Below the pieces are notes generated by a model. It did not search any database. It was not told the DNA's origin and was given only the letters and a program-made list of their open reading frames with translations. A stretch of DNA of 64,000 nt from the NCBI RefSeq assembly GCF_044373315.1, contig NZ_JBILQK010000004.1, positions 38,181-102,180 on the forward strand, written 5' to 3'. This DNA is from JACDQM01 sp044373315. Lineage in GTDB: Bacteria > Pseudomonadota > Gammaproteobacteria > Burkholderiales > Burkholderiaceae_C. The position numbers were made by a program, and so were the translations under genes. Each line of letters begins with the position of its first letter. Within the stretch, counting starts at the first letter, position 1. Below are positions 18,834 through 26,838 of this stretch, in pieces.

Positions 18834-19966
18834 ACGCCCGCGTGCTGTCACTGGATGCCTTCCGCGGTTTCACGATCGCGGCCATGCTGCTGGTCAACAA
18901 CCCGGGCAGCTGGAGCCACATGTATGGCCCGTTGGCCCATGCGCCCTGGCATGGCTGGACCTTCACCGACTGGATCTTTCCCTTCTTCGTCTTCATCAGC
19001 GGCATGGCTATGCCCATCAGCCTGGGCCGCCGCGCGGCGATGGGCGACGACAAGCTGAGGCTGCTGGCGCAGACCGCCCGCCGCGCCGCCACCATCATCG
19101 CGATCGGCCTGCTGCTGAACTGGATTCCGGCCTTCGACCTGGCCGAGCTGCGCATTCCCGGCGTGCTGCAACGCCTGGGCCTGTGCACGCTACTGGCCGC
19201 CCCCATCGTGCTGTGGTGGGGCTGGCGCGGCCAGCTAGTCTGGGCGCTGGGCCTTCTCGCCGCCTATGCAGCGGCCATGCTGCTGATCCCGGTGCCGGGT
19301 GCGGATGGCATCGTGCGCACGGGCGCGCTGCTGCCGGGCCAGGACCTGGGCGCCTTCATCGACCGCGCGCTGCTGGGCGAAGCCCATCTGTGGAAACAGG
19401 CCAAGACCTGGGACCCCGAGGGCCTGCTGTCCACCGTGCCGGCCGTCGCCACCCAGCTCTTCGGCGTGCTGGCCGGCCAGTGGCTGCTGAGCCGCCGCGA
19501 GCCAGGCGAGAAGGCGATGTGGTTCATGGTGTCAGGTCTTGCCTGCCTGTGGATCGGCCAGTTGCTGGATGCCTGGCTGATGCCGATCAACAAGAACCTG
19601 TGGACGCCGTCCTATGTGTTCGCGATGGCAGGCTGGGCGCAGCTGGTGTTCGCCTGCTGCTACTGGCTGCTGGATGCGATGCCGCTTCCGCTGGCGCGTG
19701 CCCGCATGGCGCAGCTGGCCAAGCCGCTTCTGGTGTTCGGCATGAACGCGCTGTTCATCTTTGCGCTCTCGGGCCTGGTGGCCAAGCTGCTGGGCAGCGT
19801 CAAGCCCGACGGCCAGCACTCGCTGAAGGCCCTGCTCTATGCGCCAATCCAGCAGCTGGGTCTGGCGCCGGTGAACGCCTCGCTGCTGTATGCGCTGGGA
19901 TTCTTGTCTGCCATGTATGTCGTGGCCTGGGTGATGTGGAAGAAGCAATGGTTCATCAAAGTCTGA
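18830..19966 (+). CDS. NagX-like membrane acyltransferase (DUF5009/HGSNAT family)
   Basis: A 378-residue integral membrane protein with about ten segments, opening with RVLSLDAFRGFTIAAMLLVNNPGSW and FTDWIFPFFVFISGMAM. This matches the bacterial relatives of heparan-alpha-glucosaminide N-acetyltransferase, named NagX where found in GlcNAc gene clusters. The His in the first loop (SWSHMYGPLAHAPWHGW) fits the acetyl-carrying region of the family. It may acetylate glucosamine or a non-acetylated amino sugar across the inner membrane; biochemical function in bacteria is not settled. It overlaps both neighbours. Confidence 0.87.
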   Translation: MNARVLSLDAFRGFTIAAMLLVNNPGSWSHMYGPLAHAPWHGWTFTDWIFPFFVFISGMAMPISLGRRAAMGDDKLRLLAQTARRAATIIAIGLLLNWIPAFDLAELRIPGVLQRLGLCTLLAAPIVLWWGWRGQLVWALGLLAAYAAAMLLIPVPGADGIVRTGALLPGQDLGAFIDRALLGEAHLWKQAKTWDPEGLLSTVPAVATQLFGVLAGQWLLSRREPGEKAMWFMVSGLACLWIGQLLDAWLMPINKNLWTPSYVFAMAGWAQLVFACCYWLLDAMPLPLARARMAQLAKPLLVFGMNALFIFALSGLVAKLLGSVKPDGQHSLKALLYAPIQQLGLAPVNASLLYALGFLSAMYVVAWVMWKKQWFIKV

Positions 19967-21501
19967 ATGCGCGCCGGCGCCGCCTGCTGCTGGCCGGTGG
20001 TGCGGGCGCCGCGCTGTCGGCCTGCAGCAGCCTGACGCTGCTGCCGGAAGCGGCGCCCGCGCTGCGGCCAGCGCCCGAGCTGCTGGACGGCGTGCCGGCC
20101 GCGCCGCGCGAGTTCCGCGCCGCCTGGGTGGCCACGGTGGCCAATATCGACTGGCCCAGCAAACCGGGCCTGCCGGCCGAACAGCAGCAGGCCGAGATGC
20201 GCGCGATGCTGGACCAAGCGGTGGCGCTCAAGCTCAACGCCATCGTGCTGCAGATCCGCACCAGCGCCGATGCGCTGTATGAGTCGGCGCTGGAGCCCTG
20301 GAGCGAATTTCTCAGCGGCGTGCAGGGGCAGTCGCCCGGCTACGACCCGCTGGCCCTGTGGATCAGCGAGGCGCATGCGCGCGGCCTGGAGCTGCATGCC
20401 TGGTTCAACCCCTTCCGCGCCCGCCCCAGCGCCGCCAAGTCGGGCCCGGCGCCCAGCCACCTGAGCCAGACCCAGCCCGCCTGGGTCAAGCGCTATGGCG
20501 ACCAGCTGTGGATCGACCCCGGCGAAGCCGATGCCGCCACGCACACGCTGGCGGTGTTCGCCGATGTGCTGCGCCGCTATGACGTGGACGGCATTCACAT
20601 CGACGACTACTTCTACCCCTACCCGGTGCAGGACCCGGCCAGCAAGGCCGAGATCGACTTCCCCGACGATCCTGCTTGGCAGCGCTATCTGCAGGGCGGC
20701 GGCACGCTCGGCCGCGCCGACTGGCGGCGCCGCAATGTCGATGAGCTGGTGCGCCGCCTGCACGCGCAGATCCGCCAGATCAAGCCCTGGGTGCGCTTCG
20801 GCATCAGCCCCTTCGGCCTGGGCAAGCCGGCGCTGCGGCCGCCCGGCATTGCCGGCTTCAGCCAGTACGACAAGCTCTATGCCGACGTCGAGCGCTGGCT
20901 CAGCGAAGGCTGGATGGACTATCTGGCGCCCCAGCTCTACTGGCCGCGCGCGCAGACGCCGCAGGCCTTTGCGCCGCTGCTGGACTATTGGCGCGCGCAG
21001 AACCCTCAGGGCCGCCATGTCTGGGCGGGCCTGTTCACCAGCCGCATCACCGACAAGCCGGAGAGCTGGCCGATCGAGGAGATCGAGGCGCAGATCGCAC
21101 TGGTGCGCGAGAAGGCGCCCGGCAGCGGCCATCTGCACTTCAGCATGGTGGCGCTGACGCAGAACCGCCGTGGCATCGCGGACGCGCTGAAAGCCAAGGC
21201 CTACGCCGAGCCTGCCCTGGTGCCGGCCACACCGTGGCTGGAAGCCGATGCGCCCGCCGCCGCGCAGCTGGCCGTGGCCCGTGAGGGTCAGGTCTTGCGC
21301 CTCACGCTGCAGCCCGGTGCCGGCAGCAAGCCGGTGACCCGCTATGCGCTGTGGCTGCGCCGCGGCGGCGCCTGGCAGTTCCATGCGCCAGCGGGCGAAG
21401 AGCTGCGCGTGGCGAGCGAAGGCGTGGATGCGGTGCTCGTCAGCGCGCTGGACCGCGTCGGCAACGAAGGGCCACGCACGGCCTATCTCCTGCCAACCTG
21501 A
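19948..21501 (+). CDS. GHL10 (DUF187) family glycosyl hydrolase-like lipoprotein
   Basis: A 517-residue lipoprotein: RRRRLLLAGGAGAALSAC gives a lipobox (LSAC). The GHL10 domain follows: EFRAAWVATVANIDWPSKPGL, MLDQAVALKLNAIVLQIRTSADALYES, WFNPFRARPS, YDVDGIHIDDYFYPYP and WMDYLAPQLYW. E. coli DigH, in this family, acts on peptidoglycan glycan strands stripped of peptides, which suits a partner for the amidase encoded two genes on. A C-terminal beta-sandwich-like extension is present from about residue 430. The ATG at 19948 overlaps nagX by 19 bp. A role on denuded peptidoglycan glycans is inferred. Confidence 0.88.
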   Translation: MVHQSLNARRRRLLLAGGAGAALSACSSLTLLPEAAPALRPAPELLDGVPAAPREFRAAWVATVANIDWPSKPGLPAEQQQAEMRAMLDQAVALKLNAIVLQIRTSADALYESALEPWSEFLSGVQGQSPGYDPLALWISEAHARGLELHAWFNPFRARPSAAKSGPAPSHLSQTQPAWVKRYGDQLWIDPGEADAATHTLAVFADVLRRYDVDGIHIDDYFYPYPVQDPASKAEIDFPDDPAWQRYLQGGGTLGRADWRRRNVDELVRRLHAQIRQIKPWVRFGISPFGLGKPALRPPGIAGFSQYDKLYADVERWLSEGWMDYLAPQLYWPRAQTPQAFAPLLDYWRAQNPQGRHVWAGLFTSRITDKPESWPIEEIEAQIALVREKAPGSGHLHFSMVALTQNRRGIADALKAKAYAEPALVPATPWLEADAPAAAQLAVAREGQVLRLTLQPGAGSKPVTRYALWLRRGGAWQFHAPAGEELRVASEGVDAVLVSALDRVGNEGPRTAYLLPT

Positions 21502-21526
21502 GCACGGCACGCCCGGCCGCCCCATC

Positions 21527-22480
21527 ATGCTGACCGCTGCTCGCCCGGACTCACGCCTGCCTCGGCCCCATCGGCCAGGCCTGGGCCTGGACGCCGGCGG
21601 CACGCAAACCCGCTGGGCGCTCAGCGACGCCGACGGGCAGTTGGTCGCCGAGGGCTCGGTGCCCGGCATCAGCGGCCTGCAACTGGCCAGCGGAGCCGGC
21701 CGTGTGCAGTTGGCGCAGACCAGCCAGCTGCTGGCTGAAGCCGTGCTGCCCCATGGCCGGCCTGGCGCGCTGTATGGCGGCATCACCGGCCTGGGCGAAG
21801 CCAGCGCGGGCCTGGCGATGGCCGAGCAGCTGGCCAACGCGCTGGGCATCGCGCCGCGGCTGGCGCATTGCGGCAGCGATATGGACATTGCCTACCGCGC
21901 CGCTTTCGAGCCGGGCGAGGGCTATCTGGTCTATGCCGGCACCGGCGCGATTGCTGCCTTCATCGATGCGCAGGGCGACATGCAGCGCGCCGGCGGACGC
22001 GGCCCCATCCTGGGCGACGAGGGCAGCGGCTACTGGATCGCGCGCGAGGCGCTGGCTGCCGTGTGGCGGGCCGAGGACGAAGCGCCGGACAGCTGGCCGC
22101 AGTCGGCCCTGGCCCGCCACCTGTTTGCAGCCCTGGGCGGCAGCGACTGGGCCAGCAGCCGCGCCTTCGTCTATGGCGGCGAGCGTGGCGCCATCGGCCA
22201 GCTGGCGCTGGCGGTGGCCGCGGCGGCGCATGAGGGCGATGCCCAGGCCCAGGCCCTGCTGCGGCGCGCCGGCCAGGAATTGGCACGGCTGCCGCTGGCG
22301 CTGGCGCGGCGCTTCGGCCCGCGCCCGGTGGTGGCCGCCGGCCGCGCGCTGCTGCTGCACCCCTTGATCCATGAGGGCTTGGCCGCGGCGCTGGCCCCGC
22401 TGGGCATAGAGTTGCGCCTGCAACAACTGGAACCCCACAAGACCGCCGCCCAGCTGGCAGCGCGACGCTCATCACCATGA
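21527..22480 (+). CDS. BadF/BadG-type N-acetylhexosamine kinase (GlcNAc and/or MurNAc kinase)
   Basis: A 317-residue actin-fold kinase. Phosphate loops read LGLDAGGTQTRWAL near residue 20 and YLVYAGTGAIAAF near 125; RGPILGDEGSGYWIAREAL is the family's sugar-binding signature. Eukaryotic NAGK and clostridial MurK belong to this family, MurK phosphorylating both MurNAc and GlcNAc. Next to murQ, and with no PTS or anmK in the cluster, it is the obvious source of MurNAc-6-phosphate. The ATG at 21527 is 25 bp after the GHL10 stop; its own stop overlaps the amidase start. Confidence 0.87.
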   Translation: MLTAARPDSRLPRPHRPGLGLDAGGTQTRWALSDADGQLVAEGSVPGISGLQLASGAGRVQLAQTSQLLAEAVLPHGRPGALYGGITGLGEASAGLAMAEQLANALGIAPRLAHCGSDMDIAYRAAFEPGEGYLVYAGTGAIAAFIDAQGDMQRAGGRGPILGDEGSGYWIAREALAAVWRAEDEAPDSWPQSALARHLFAALGGSDWASSRAFVYGGERGAIGQLALAVAAAAHEGDAQAQALLRRAGQELARLPLALARRFGPRPVVAAGRALLLHPLIHEGLAAALAPLGIELRLQQLEPHKTAAQLAARRSSP

Positions 22481-23355
22481 CGACGACCATGACCCAGACA
22501 CGCCTCTCCCTCACCGCCGTGCTGGCTGGCCTGCTGGCGCTCAGCGGCTGCGCCACCGGCCCTGATGTGCTGCGCATCAACACCCGCTACACCTCGGAGA
22601 ACCAGGACAGCCGTGCGCAGTTCCTGGTGCTGCACTACACGGTGCTGGACCATGAAAAGTCGCTCAAGGTGCTGACCACCGGCGGCCGCGTCAGCAGCCA
22701 CTATCTGGTGCGCGACCAGCCGGTGGAGACCTATTTGCTGGTGGACGAGAATCGCCGCGCCTGGCATGCCGGCCCCAGCTTCTGGGCCGGGCACAGCAAC
22801 CTCAATGCCGCCTCGATCGGCATCGAGATCGTCAACGCCGGGTTTGTGGACACGCCGAACGGCCGCGTCTACGCGCCCTTCCCGCAGGCGCAGATCGACG
22901 AGGTGATCAAGCTCAGCCGCGACATCGTGGCGCGGCACCAGATCAAGCCTGAGCGCATCGTCGGCCATGCCGACATCGCACCCGGCCGCAAGCAGGACCC
23001 CGGCCCCAACTTCCCCTGGCGCCAGTTTCACGAGGCCGGCCTGATCGCCTGGCCCGAAGCCACCCAGGTGGCCGTGCGCCGCGCCATCTACGAAACCGGC
23101 CCGCTGCCCGACACCGCCTGGGTGCAGGCCCGGCTCTCGCAGGTGGGCTACAACGTGCCGCGCCATGGCGAACTGGACGCGCTGACCCGCGAGGTGATCA
23201 GCACCTTCCAGATGAAGTACCGGCCCAGCAATATCGACGGCAAGCTCGACGCCGAAACCGCCGCGCTGCTGGACGTGGCCACCACCCAAGGCGGCATGGT
23301 GATGAGCAAGAATGCACCCACCACGCCGGTGCGGCCGTACACCTCGCGCTGGTAA
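22477..23355 (+). CDS. N-acetylmuramoyl-L-alanine amidase lipoprotein (AmiD-like)
   Basis: A 292-residue lipoprotein (lipobox LSGC near residues 21-24). The amidase_2 domain has its zinc ligands in FLVLHYTVLD, IVGHADIAPG and RKQDPGPNFPW, and SHYLVRDQPVETYLLVDENRRAWHAG is typical of AmiD. A C-terminal peptidoglycan-binding domain follows (WVQARLSQVGYNV...TFQMKYRPSNIDGKLDAETAALL). It would cut the MurNAc-L-Ala bond, freeing glycan for the GHL10 enzyme and peptides for uptake. It overlaps the kinase gene (ATGA) and lies 38 bp before speB. Confidence 0.93.
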   Translation: MTTTMTQTRLSLTAVLAGLLALSGCATGPDVLRINTRYTSENQDSRAQFLVLHYTVLDHEKSLKVLTTGGRVSSHYLVRDQPVETYLLVDENRRAWHAGPSFWAGHSNLNAASIGIEIVNAGFVDTPNGRVYAPFPQAQIDEVIKLSRDIVARHQIKPERIVGHADIAPGRKQDPGPNFPWRQFHEAGLIAWPEATQVAVRRAIYETGPLPDTAWVQARLSQVGYNVPRHGELDALTREVISTFQMKYRPSNIDGKLDAETAALLDVATTQGGMVMSKNAPTTPVRPYTSRW

Positions 23356-23393
23356 GCCACAGCAACACCCGCGCTTCGAGAGCAGCCCCAGCC

Positions 23394-24356
23394 ATGAGCA
23401 GTTTCGCCTTCCTCAGCAACAGCCAGTTCATGAAGGTGCCGGCTGCCGGCGCCGCCACCGACGCCGCACCTCGCCCCTATGGCGTGGCCGGCATCGCCTG
23501 GGACGGCTGCGTCACCAACCGGCCCGGCGCGCGTTTCGGCCCGCGCGCAATCCGCGAAGCCAGCCACATGCTGTGCGACGGCACGCATCCGCTGTTCGAC
23601 TGCACGCCCGAGGAGCTGCTGTCCGATCACGGCGACCTGCCGCTGCCCAACACCAGCCTGAAGGACATGCGCGCCGCGATGGCGCCGCTGATCGCCCCGC
23701 TGATCGCCCGCCAGCACATGGCCTGGCTGGGCGGTGACCACTCGATCACGCTGCCGCTGCTGCGCGCCTACAAGGCGCACTTCGGCCAGCCGCTGGCGGT
23801 GATCCATTTCGACGCGCACTGCGACACCTGGGTGGACCACTTCGGCGAGGAAAGCGGCCACGGCACCTGGGTCTATGAGGCGATCCAGGAAGGCCTGGTC
23901 ATCAAGGAATGCTTTGTGCAGCTGGGCATCCGCTCGGCCGGCGAGCGCGCCGCGCGCGACTATGTGCGCGACCAGGGCGGGCTGATCTTCGACGCCCGCA
24001 GCCTGCGCGGCCTGGAGAGCGCCGCGCAGCTGGCACCGGTGCTGGACGAGATACAAGCGCGCATGGCCGCGCATGGCCACCCGCCGCTGTACCTGAGCCT
24101 GGACATCGACTGCCTGGACCCGGCCTTCGCCCCCGGCACTGGCACGCCCGAGCCCGGCGGCATGAGCACCAACCAGGTGCTGAGCATTCTGGAAGAACTC
24201 TCGCCCGCGCTGAACTTCGTCGGCATGGACTGCGTGGAGGTGGCACCGCCTTATGACCACGCGGAACTGACGAGTTATGCGGCCGCCCAGTTTGTGTGGA
24301 CGTATCTGTGCGGGCGGATGGTGGCGCAGGCCACCGGCCGCGCAGGCAGGGCCTGA
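23394..24356 (+). CDS. speB: Agmatinase (ureohydrolase family)
   Basis: A 320-residue cytoplasmic manganese enzyme hydrolysing agmatine to putrescine and urea. Metal-binding motifs are complete: WLGGDHSITLPLLRA, VIHFDAHCDTWVDHFG and LSLDIDCLDPAFAPGTGTPEPGG. The N-terminus (GPRAIREASHML) matches agmatinases rather than arginases; guanidinobutyrase-like activity cannot be excluded. It follows the amidase gene by 38 bp on the same strand and may be transcribed with it, although its function is unrelated. A palindromic element begins 37 bp after its stop. Confidence 0.88.
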   Translation: MSSFAFLSNSQFMKVPAAGAATDAAPRPYGVAGIAWDGCVTNRPGARFGPRAIREASHMLCDGTHPLFDCTPEELLSDHGDLPLPNTSLKDMRAAMAPLIAPLIARQHMAWLGGDHSITLPLLRAYKAHFGQPLAVIHFDAHCDTWVDHFGEESGHGTWVYEAIQEGLVIKECFVQLGIRSAGERAARDYVRDQGGLIFDARSLRGLESAAQLAPVLDEIQARMAAHGHPPLYLSLDIDCLDPAFAPGTGTPEPGGMSTNQVLSILEELSPALNFVGMDCVEVAPPYDHAELTSYAAAQFVWTYLCGRMVAQATGRAGRA

Positions 24357-24392
24357 GGCTGCCAAGCCCGCACAAGGTCGCGTCATCAGCTG

Positions 24393-24540
24393 GTAGGTTG
24401 GAGTGAGCCCCGCGAACTCCAACGCGACGCAATGCCGCGCCCCTGCATTCAATCATTCATTCGCCAACATTCCCGCCCGCATCCAGCATCGCCTTGCCGC
24501 ACAAAGACCGTTGGAGTTCGCGGGGCTCACTCCAACCTAC
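24393..24540. repeat. MITE-like element, copy 1 (31-bp perfect inverted ends)
   Basis: The element is 148 bp. Its left end (24393-24423, starting GTAGGTTGGAGTGAGCCCC) is the exact reverse complement of its right end (24510-24540). Each end is itself a dyad, GTTGGAGT...ACTCCAAC, so single strands could fold into hairpins. The 86-bp core contains ATTCAATCATTCATTCGCC. A second copy lies at 25698-25846. There is no coding capacity. No clear target-site duplication is visible. Small peptides readable through it are not genes. Confidence 0.9.
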
Positions 24541-24619
24541 TGGGCTTTATCGCTGGCCACGGTACTTGTCCTCATTCTGAGGTGGGTCTACAGCACGCCG
24601 AACCACGGCACGCCCACCG

Positions 24620-25651
24620 ATGCACATTCCGCCACAATCCGTAGGCGAGGCGTCAGTCTTAGATGCTGAACTCGGAATCTCTCGGGGTACAACGCCAACA
24701 CCTTATTCGCCAAATTCTGTGGACAGCTTTCCAGGACCCCAAGGGGCACGCTCGCATTTCACAGCGCCATTGAATCGCCGACAGAGTTTGCGGCGCCTGC
24801 TACAAGCGGCATGCCTGCCTGCGCTCTACAGCGCCGCGCCTGTGGGCGCCGAGCCCGAACGGGAGACGCTGTTTTCCGCCGGGCCAGCCGATGTGCTCGC
24901 CGACTTTCAGCGCTTTCTGGGCTCGCGTGATCCGCTGAGCATCACGGATTTCGGCGGGCCTCATTCACGCCGCGATGTGGCAGAAGTCCTGCTCTTGCAT
25001 CAGGCCTTGCATGCCGGGGGGTGGACTCAGAGCCTGCACTTCCTGAACATGCCCACCGGCGAACGCCTGCTGCGCGAGATCGGCTCGGGGCGTGCCATCT
25101 GCAGCGCGACCAGTTACTGGAGTGAAGACATCATCGGCGCGGAATCCAACCTGAGCTTGAGTTCACCCGTGCTGAACCAGGGAGAGTTTGAGGTGGGTCT
25201 CTACACCCTACCCTCCAATCGGCAGGCTCTGGCCGCCAAGAACCTGGAGGACTTGCAAGGCCTGCGCGTGCTGTCCAATCGCAACTGGGTGGTGGATTGG
25301 CGCACCCTCGACCGCCTGGGTTTCGAGCGAAGGCAGCACGTCACCAATTGGGAGCTGATGCCCAAAATGCTGGCGGCTGGACGGGCCGACTGTTTGCTGG
25401 CCCCCTTCCAGCCCACGGCCGACTTGTCTTTGAAAGTAGGCGAGGTGAGCATGGTTCCGATTCCAGGCATCAAGATTGGCATGCAAGGCACGCGGCACTA
25501 CCTGATCTCGCGCCAGGATCCGCGCCAGCAAGAGCTGAAAACAGCGCTGGATGCCGGCCTGCAGTTGCTGCGCCAGCAAGGCCGAATCCGCAAGGCCTAT
25601 ACCCAGTCGGGCTTCTTCAACCCCAAGGTCTCGCAATGGCAGCGGCTTTGA
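24620..25651 (+). CDS. Orphan family-3-type periplasmic binding protein bracketed by repeats
   Basis: The open frame encodes up to 343 residues. A signal-like stretch RRQSLRRLLQAACLPALYSA lies at residues 53-72, so the N-terminal 50 residues are probably not translated; a TTG at 24770 would give a 293-residue precursor, but no strong ribosome site supports either start. The mature part resembles amino-acid-type binding proteins (RAICSATSYWSEDIIGAESNLSLSSPVL, LEDLQGLRVLSNRNWVVDW, LKTALDAGLQLLRQQGRIRKAYTQSGFF). No ABC partner is nearby. It sits between two MITE-like copies and its base use looks less GC-rich than its neighbours. Confidence 0.7.
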   Translation: MHIPPQSVGEASVLDAELGISRGTTPTPYSPNSVDSFPGPQGARSHFTAPLNRRQSLRRLLQAACLPALYSAAPVGAEPERETLFSAGPADVLADFQRFLGSRDPLSITDFGGPHSRRDVAEVLLLHQALHAGGWTQSLHFLNMPTGERLLREIGSGRAICSATSYWSEDIIGAESNLSLSSPVLNQGEFEVGLYTLPSNRQALAAKNLEDLQGLRVLSNRNWVVDWRTLDRLGFERRQHVTNWELMPKMLAAGRADCLLAPFQPTADLSLKVGEVSMVPIPGIKIGMQGTRHYLISRQDPRQQELKTALDAGLQLLRQQGRIRKAYTQSGFFNPKVSQWQRL

Positions 25652-25697
25652 AAATGGGCCACCTACCAGGGCGCGCCGGACGATCCAGCTTCAGCTC

Positions 25698-25846
25698 GTA
25701 GGTTGGAGTGAGCCCCGCGAACTCCAACGCTCCCCCAATGCCGCGCCCAGGCATTCAATCATTCATTCGCCAACATTCCCGCCCGCATCAAGCGTCGCCT
25801 TGCGGCACAAAGATTGTTGGAGTTCGCGGGGCTCACTCCAACCTAC
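25698..25846. repeat. MITE-like element, copy 2 (31-bp perfect inverted ends)
   Basis: A 149-bp second copy with the same 31-bp ends (25698-25728 and 25816-25846) and a core very similar to copy 1, including the shared ATTCAATCATTCATTCGCC segment; copies differ by scattered substitutions and a one-base length change. It begins 46 bp after the stop of the binding-protein gene and ends 82 bp before the aldolase-family gene. Flanks of both copies share a few extra bases (CAGCT before, GGGCT after). Confidence 0.9.
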
Positions 25847-25928
25847 CGGGCTGTCGCCAAAATTGCAGCCCCGCCGGCAGAGCACGCCTACATTCGGCTG
25901 ATCCATCCCATTCGACAGGAGCCCGCCG

Positions 25929-26687
25929 ATGAACAGTCCGACCCTGAAAAACCAGGTCTCCCCCGAGGAATGGCAGCTGCGCGTCGACCTGGCCGCGGCC
26001 TACCGCCTGGTGGCGCTGTATGGCTGGAGCGATCTGATCTTCACGCACATCAGCGCGCGCATCCCGGGGCCTGAGCACCATTTCCTGATCAACCCCTACG
26101 GGCTGATGTTCGACGAGATCACTGCATCCAGCCTGATCCGCGTCGACCAGGGCTGCAACAAGCTGCATGACAGCCCGTACCCGGTGAACCCGGCCGGCTT
26201 CGTGATCCATTCGGCCATCCATGAAGCGCGAGAGGACGCCGGCTGCGTGCTGCACACGCACACCCGCGCCGGCGTGGCGGTGGCGGCGCAGCGCGGCGGC
26301 GTGCTGCCGATCTCGCAGCAGAGCACCTTTGTGCTGGCCTCACTGGCCTATCACGACTACCAGGGCGTGGCCTTCCGCCCCGAGGAGAAGCCCAGCCTGC
26401 AGGCGGATCTGGGCGACAAGAATTTCCTGTGCCTGCGCAACCACGGCCTGCTGACCGTGGGGCACAGCATCGCCGATGCCTTCCTGTCCATGTACGTGTT
26501 CGAGGGCGCCTGCCAGATCCAGGTGGCGGCACAGGCTGGCGGGGCAGAGCTGATCGCGGTGAACCCGGCCATCGTCACCGGCACCGCGCAGGCGATGAAG
26601 GTGCAGACCGGCGGCATGGGCGGCGCCTTCGCCTGGCCGGCCCTGCTGCGCAAGCTGGACCGGCTGGACCCGGGCTTTCGCGACTAG
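25929..26687 (+). CDS. Class II aldolase/adducin family protein
   Basis: A 252-residue cytoplasmic protein. The zinc site is visible as VLHTHTRAGVAVAAQRGG (His-x-His) and LCLRNHGLLTVG (third His), with AYRLVALYGWSDLIFTHISARIPG at the start, as in the fuculose-phosphate aldolase/adducin fold. Members include aldolases, epimerases and many uncharacterised proteins; the substrate cannot be read here. AGGAG precedes the ATG at 25929. It lies just downstream of the second repeat copy, on the same strand as the neighbouring LysR and VanX-type genes. Confidence 0.88.
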   Translation: MNSPTLKNQVSPEEWQLRVDLAAAYRLVALYGWSDLIFTHISARIPGPEHHFLINPYGLMFDEITASSLIRVDQGCNKLHDSPYPVNPAGFVIHSAIHEAREDAGCVLHTHTRAGVAVAAQRGGVLPISQQSTFVLASLAYHDYQGVAFRPEEKPSLQADLGDKNFLCLRNHGLLTVGHSIADAFLSMYVFEGACQIQVAAQAGGAELIAVNPAIVTGTAQAMKVQTGGMGGAFAWPALLRKLDRLDPGFRD

Positions 26688-26719
26688 GGCCCGTTCTCGC
26701 TGCGGCATACTGGCCAGGC

Positions 26720-26736
26720 CATAAGGCAAGGTTATG
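26720..26736. promoter_or_regulatory. Candidate LysR operator (CATAA-N7-TTATG)
   Basis: CATAA, seven bases, TTATG is a perfect dyad containing a T-N11-A core. It lies 33 bp after the aldolase stop and 103 bp before the LysR start, the expected place for an autoregulatory site of that regulator. The remainder of 26688-26838 shows no gene. Confidence 0.45.
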
Positions 26737-26838
26737 CGTGGGTCAGGACTTCTCAGTTGCGGGCCAGGCCCCGCGCTCTGAACAATCGGCCCTCCGCCGC
26801 ACCAGCGCTCGTGGGGCCTAGTCCCCCTGTCCGACACC

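Noticed and set aside
18811..19947. Upstream extension of the GHL10 reading frame through nagX
   Set aside because: The nagX frame is clearly coding and the lipoprotein signal begins at 19948.
24403..25932. Two similar short peptides translated from the MITE-like repeats
   Set aside because: Their similarity is explained by the repeated DNA; no start signals or conservation.
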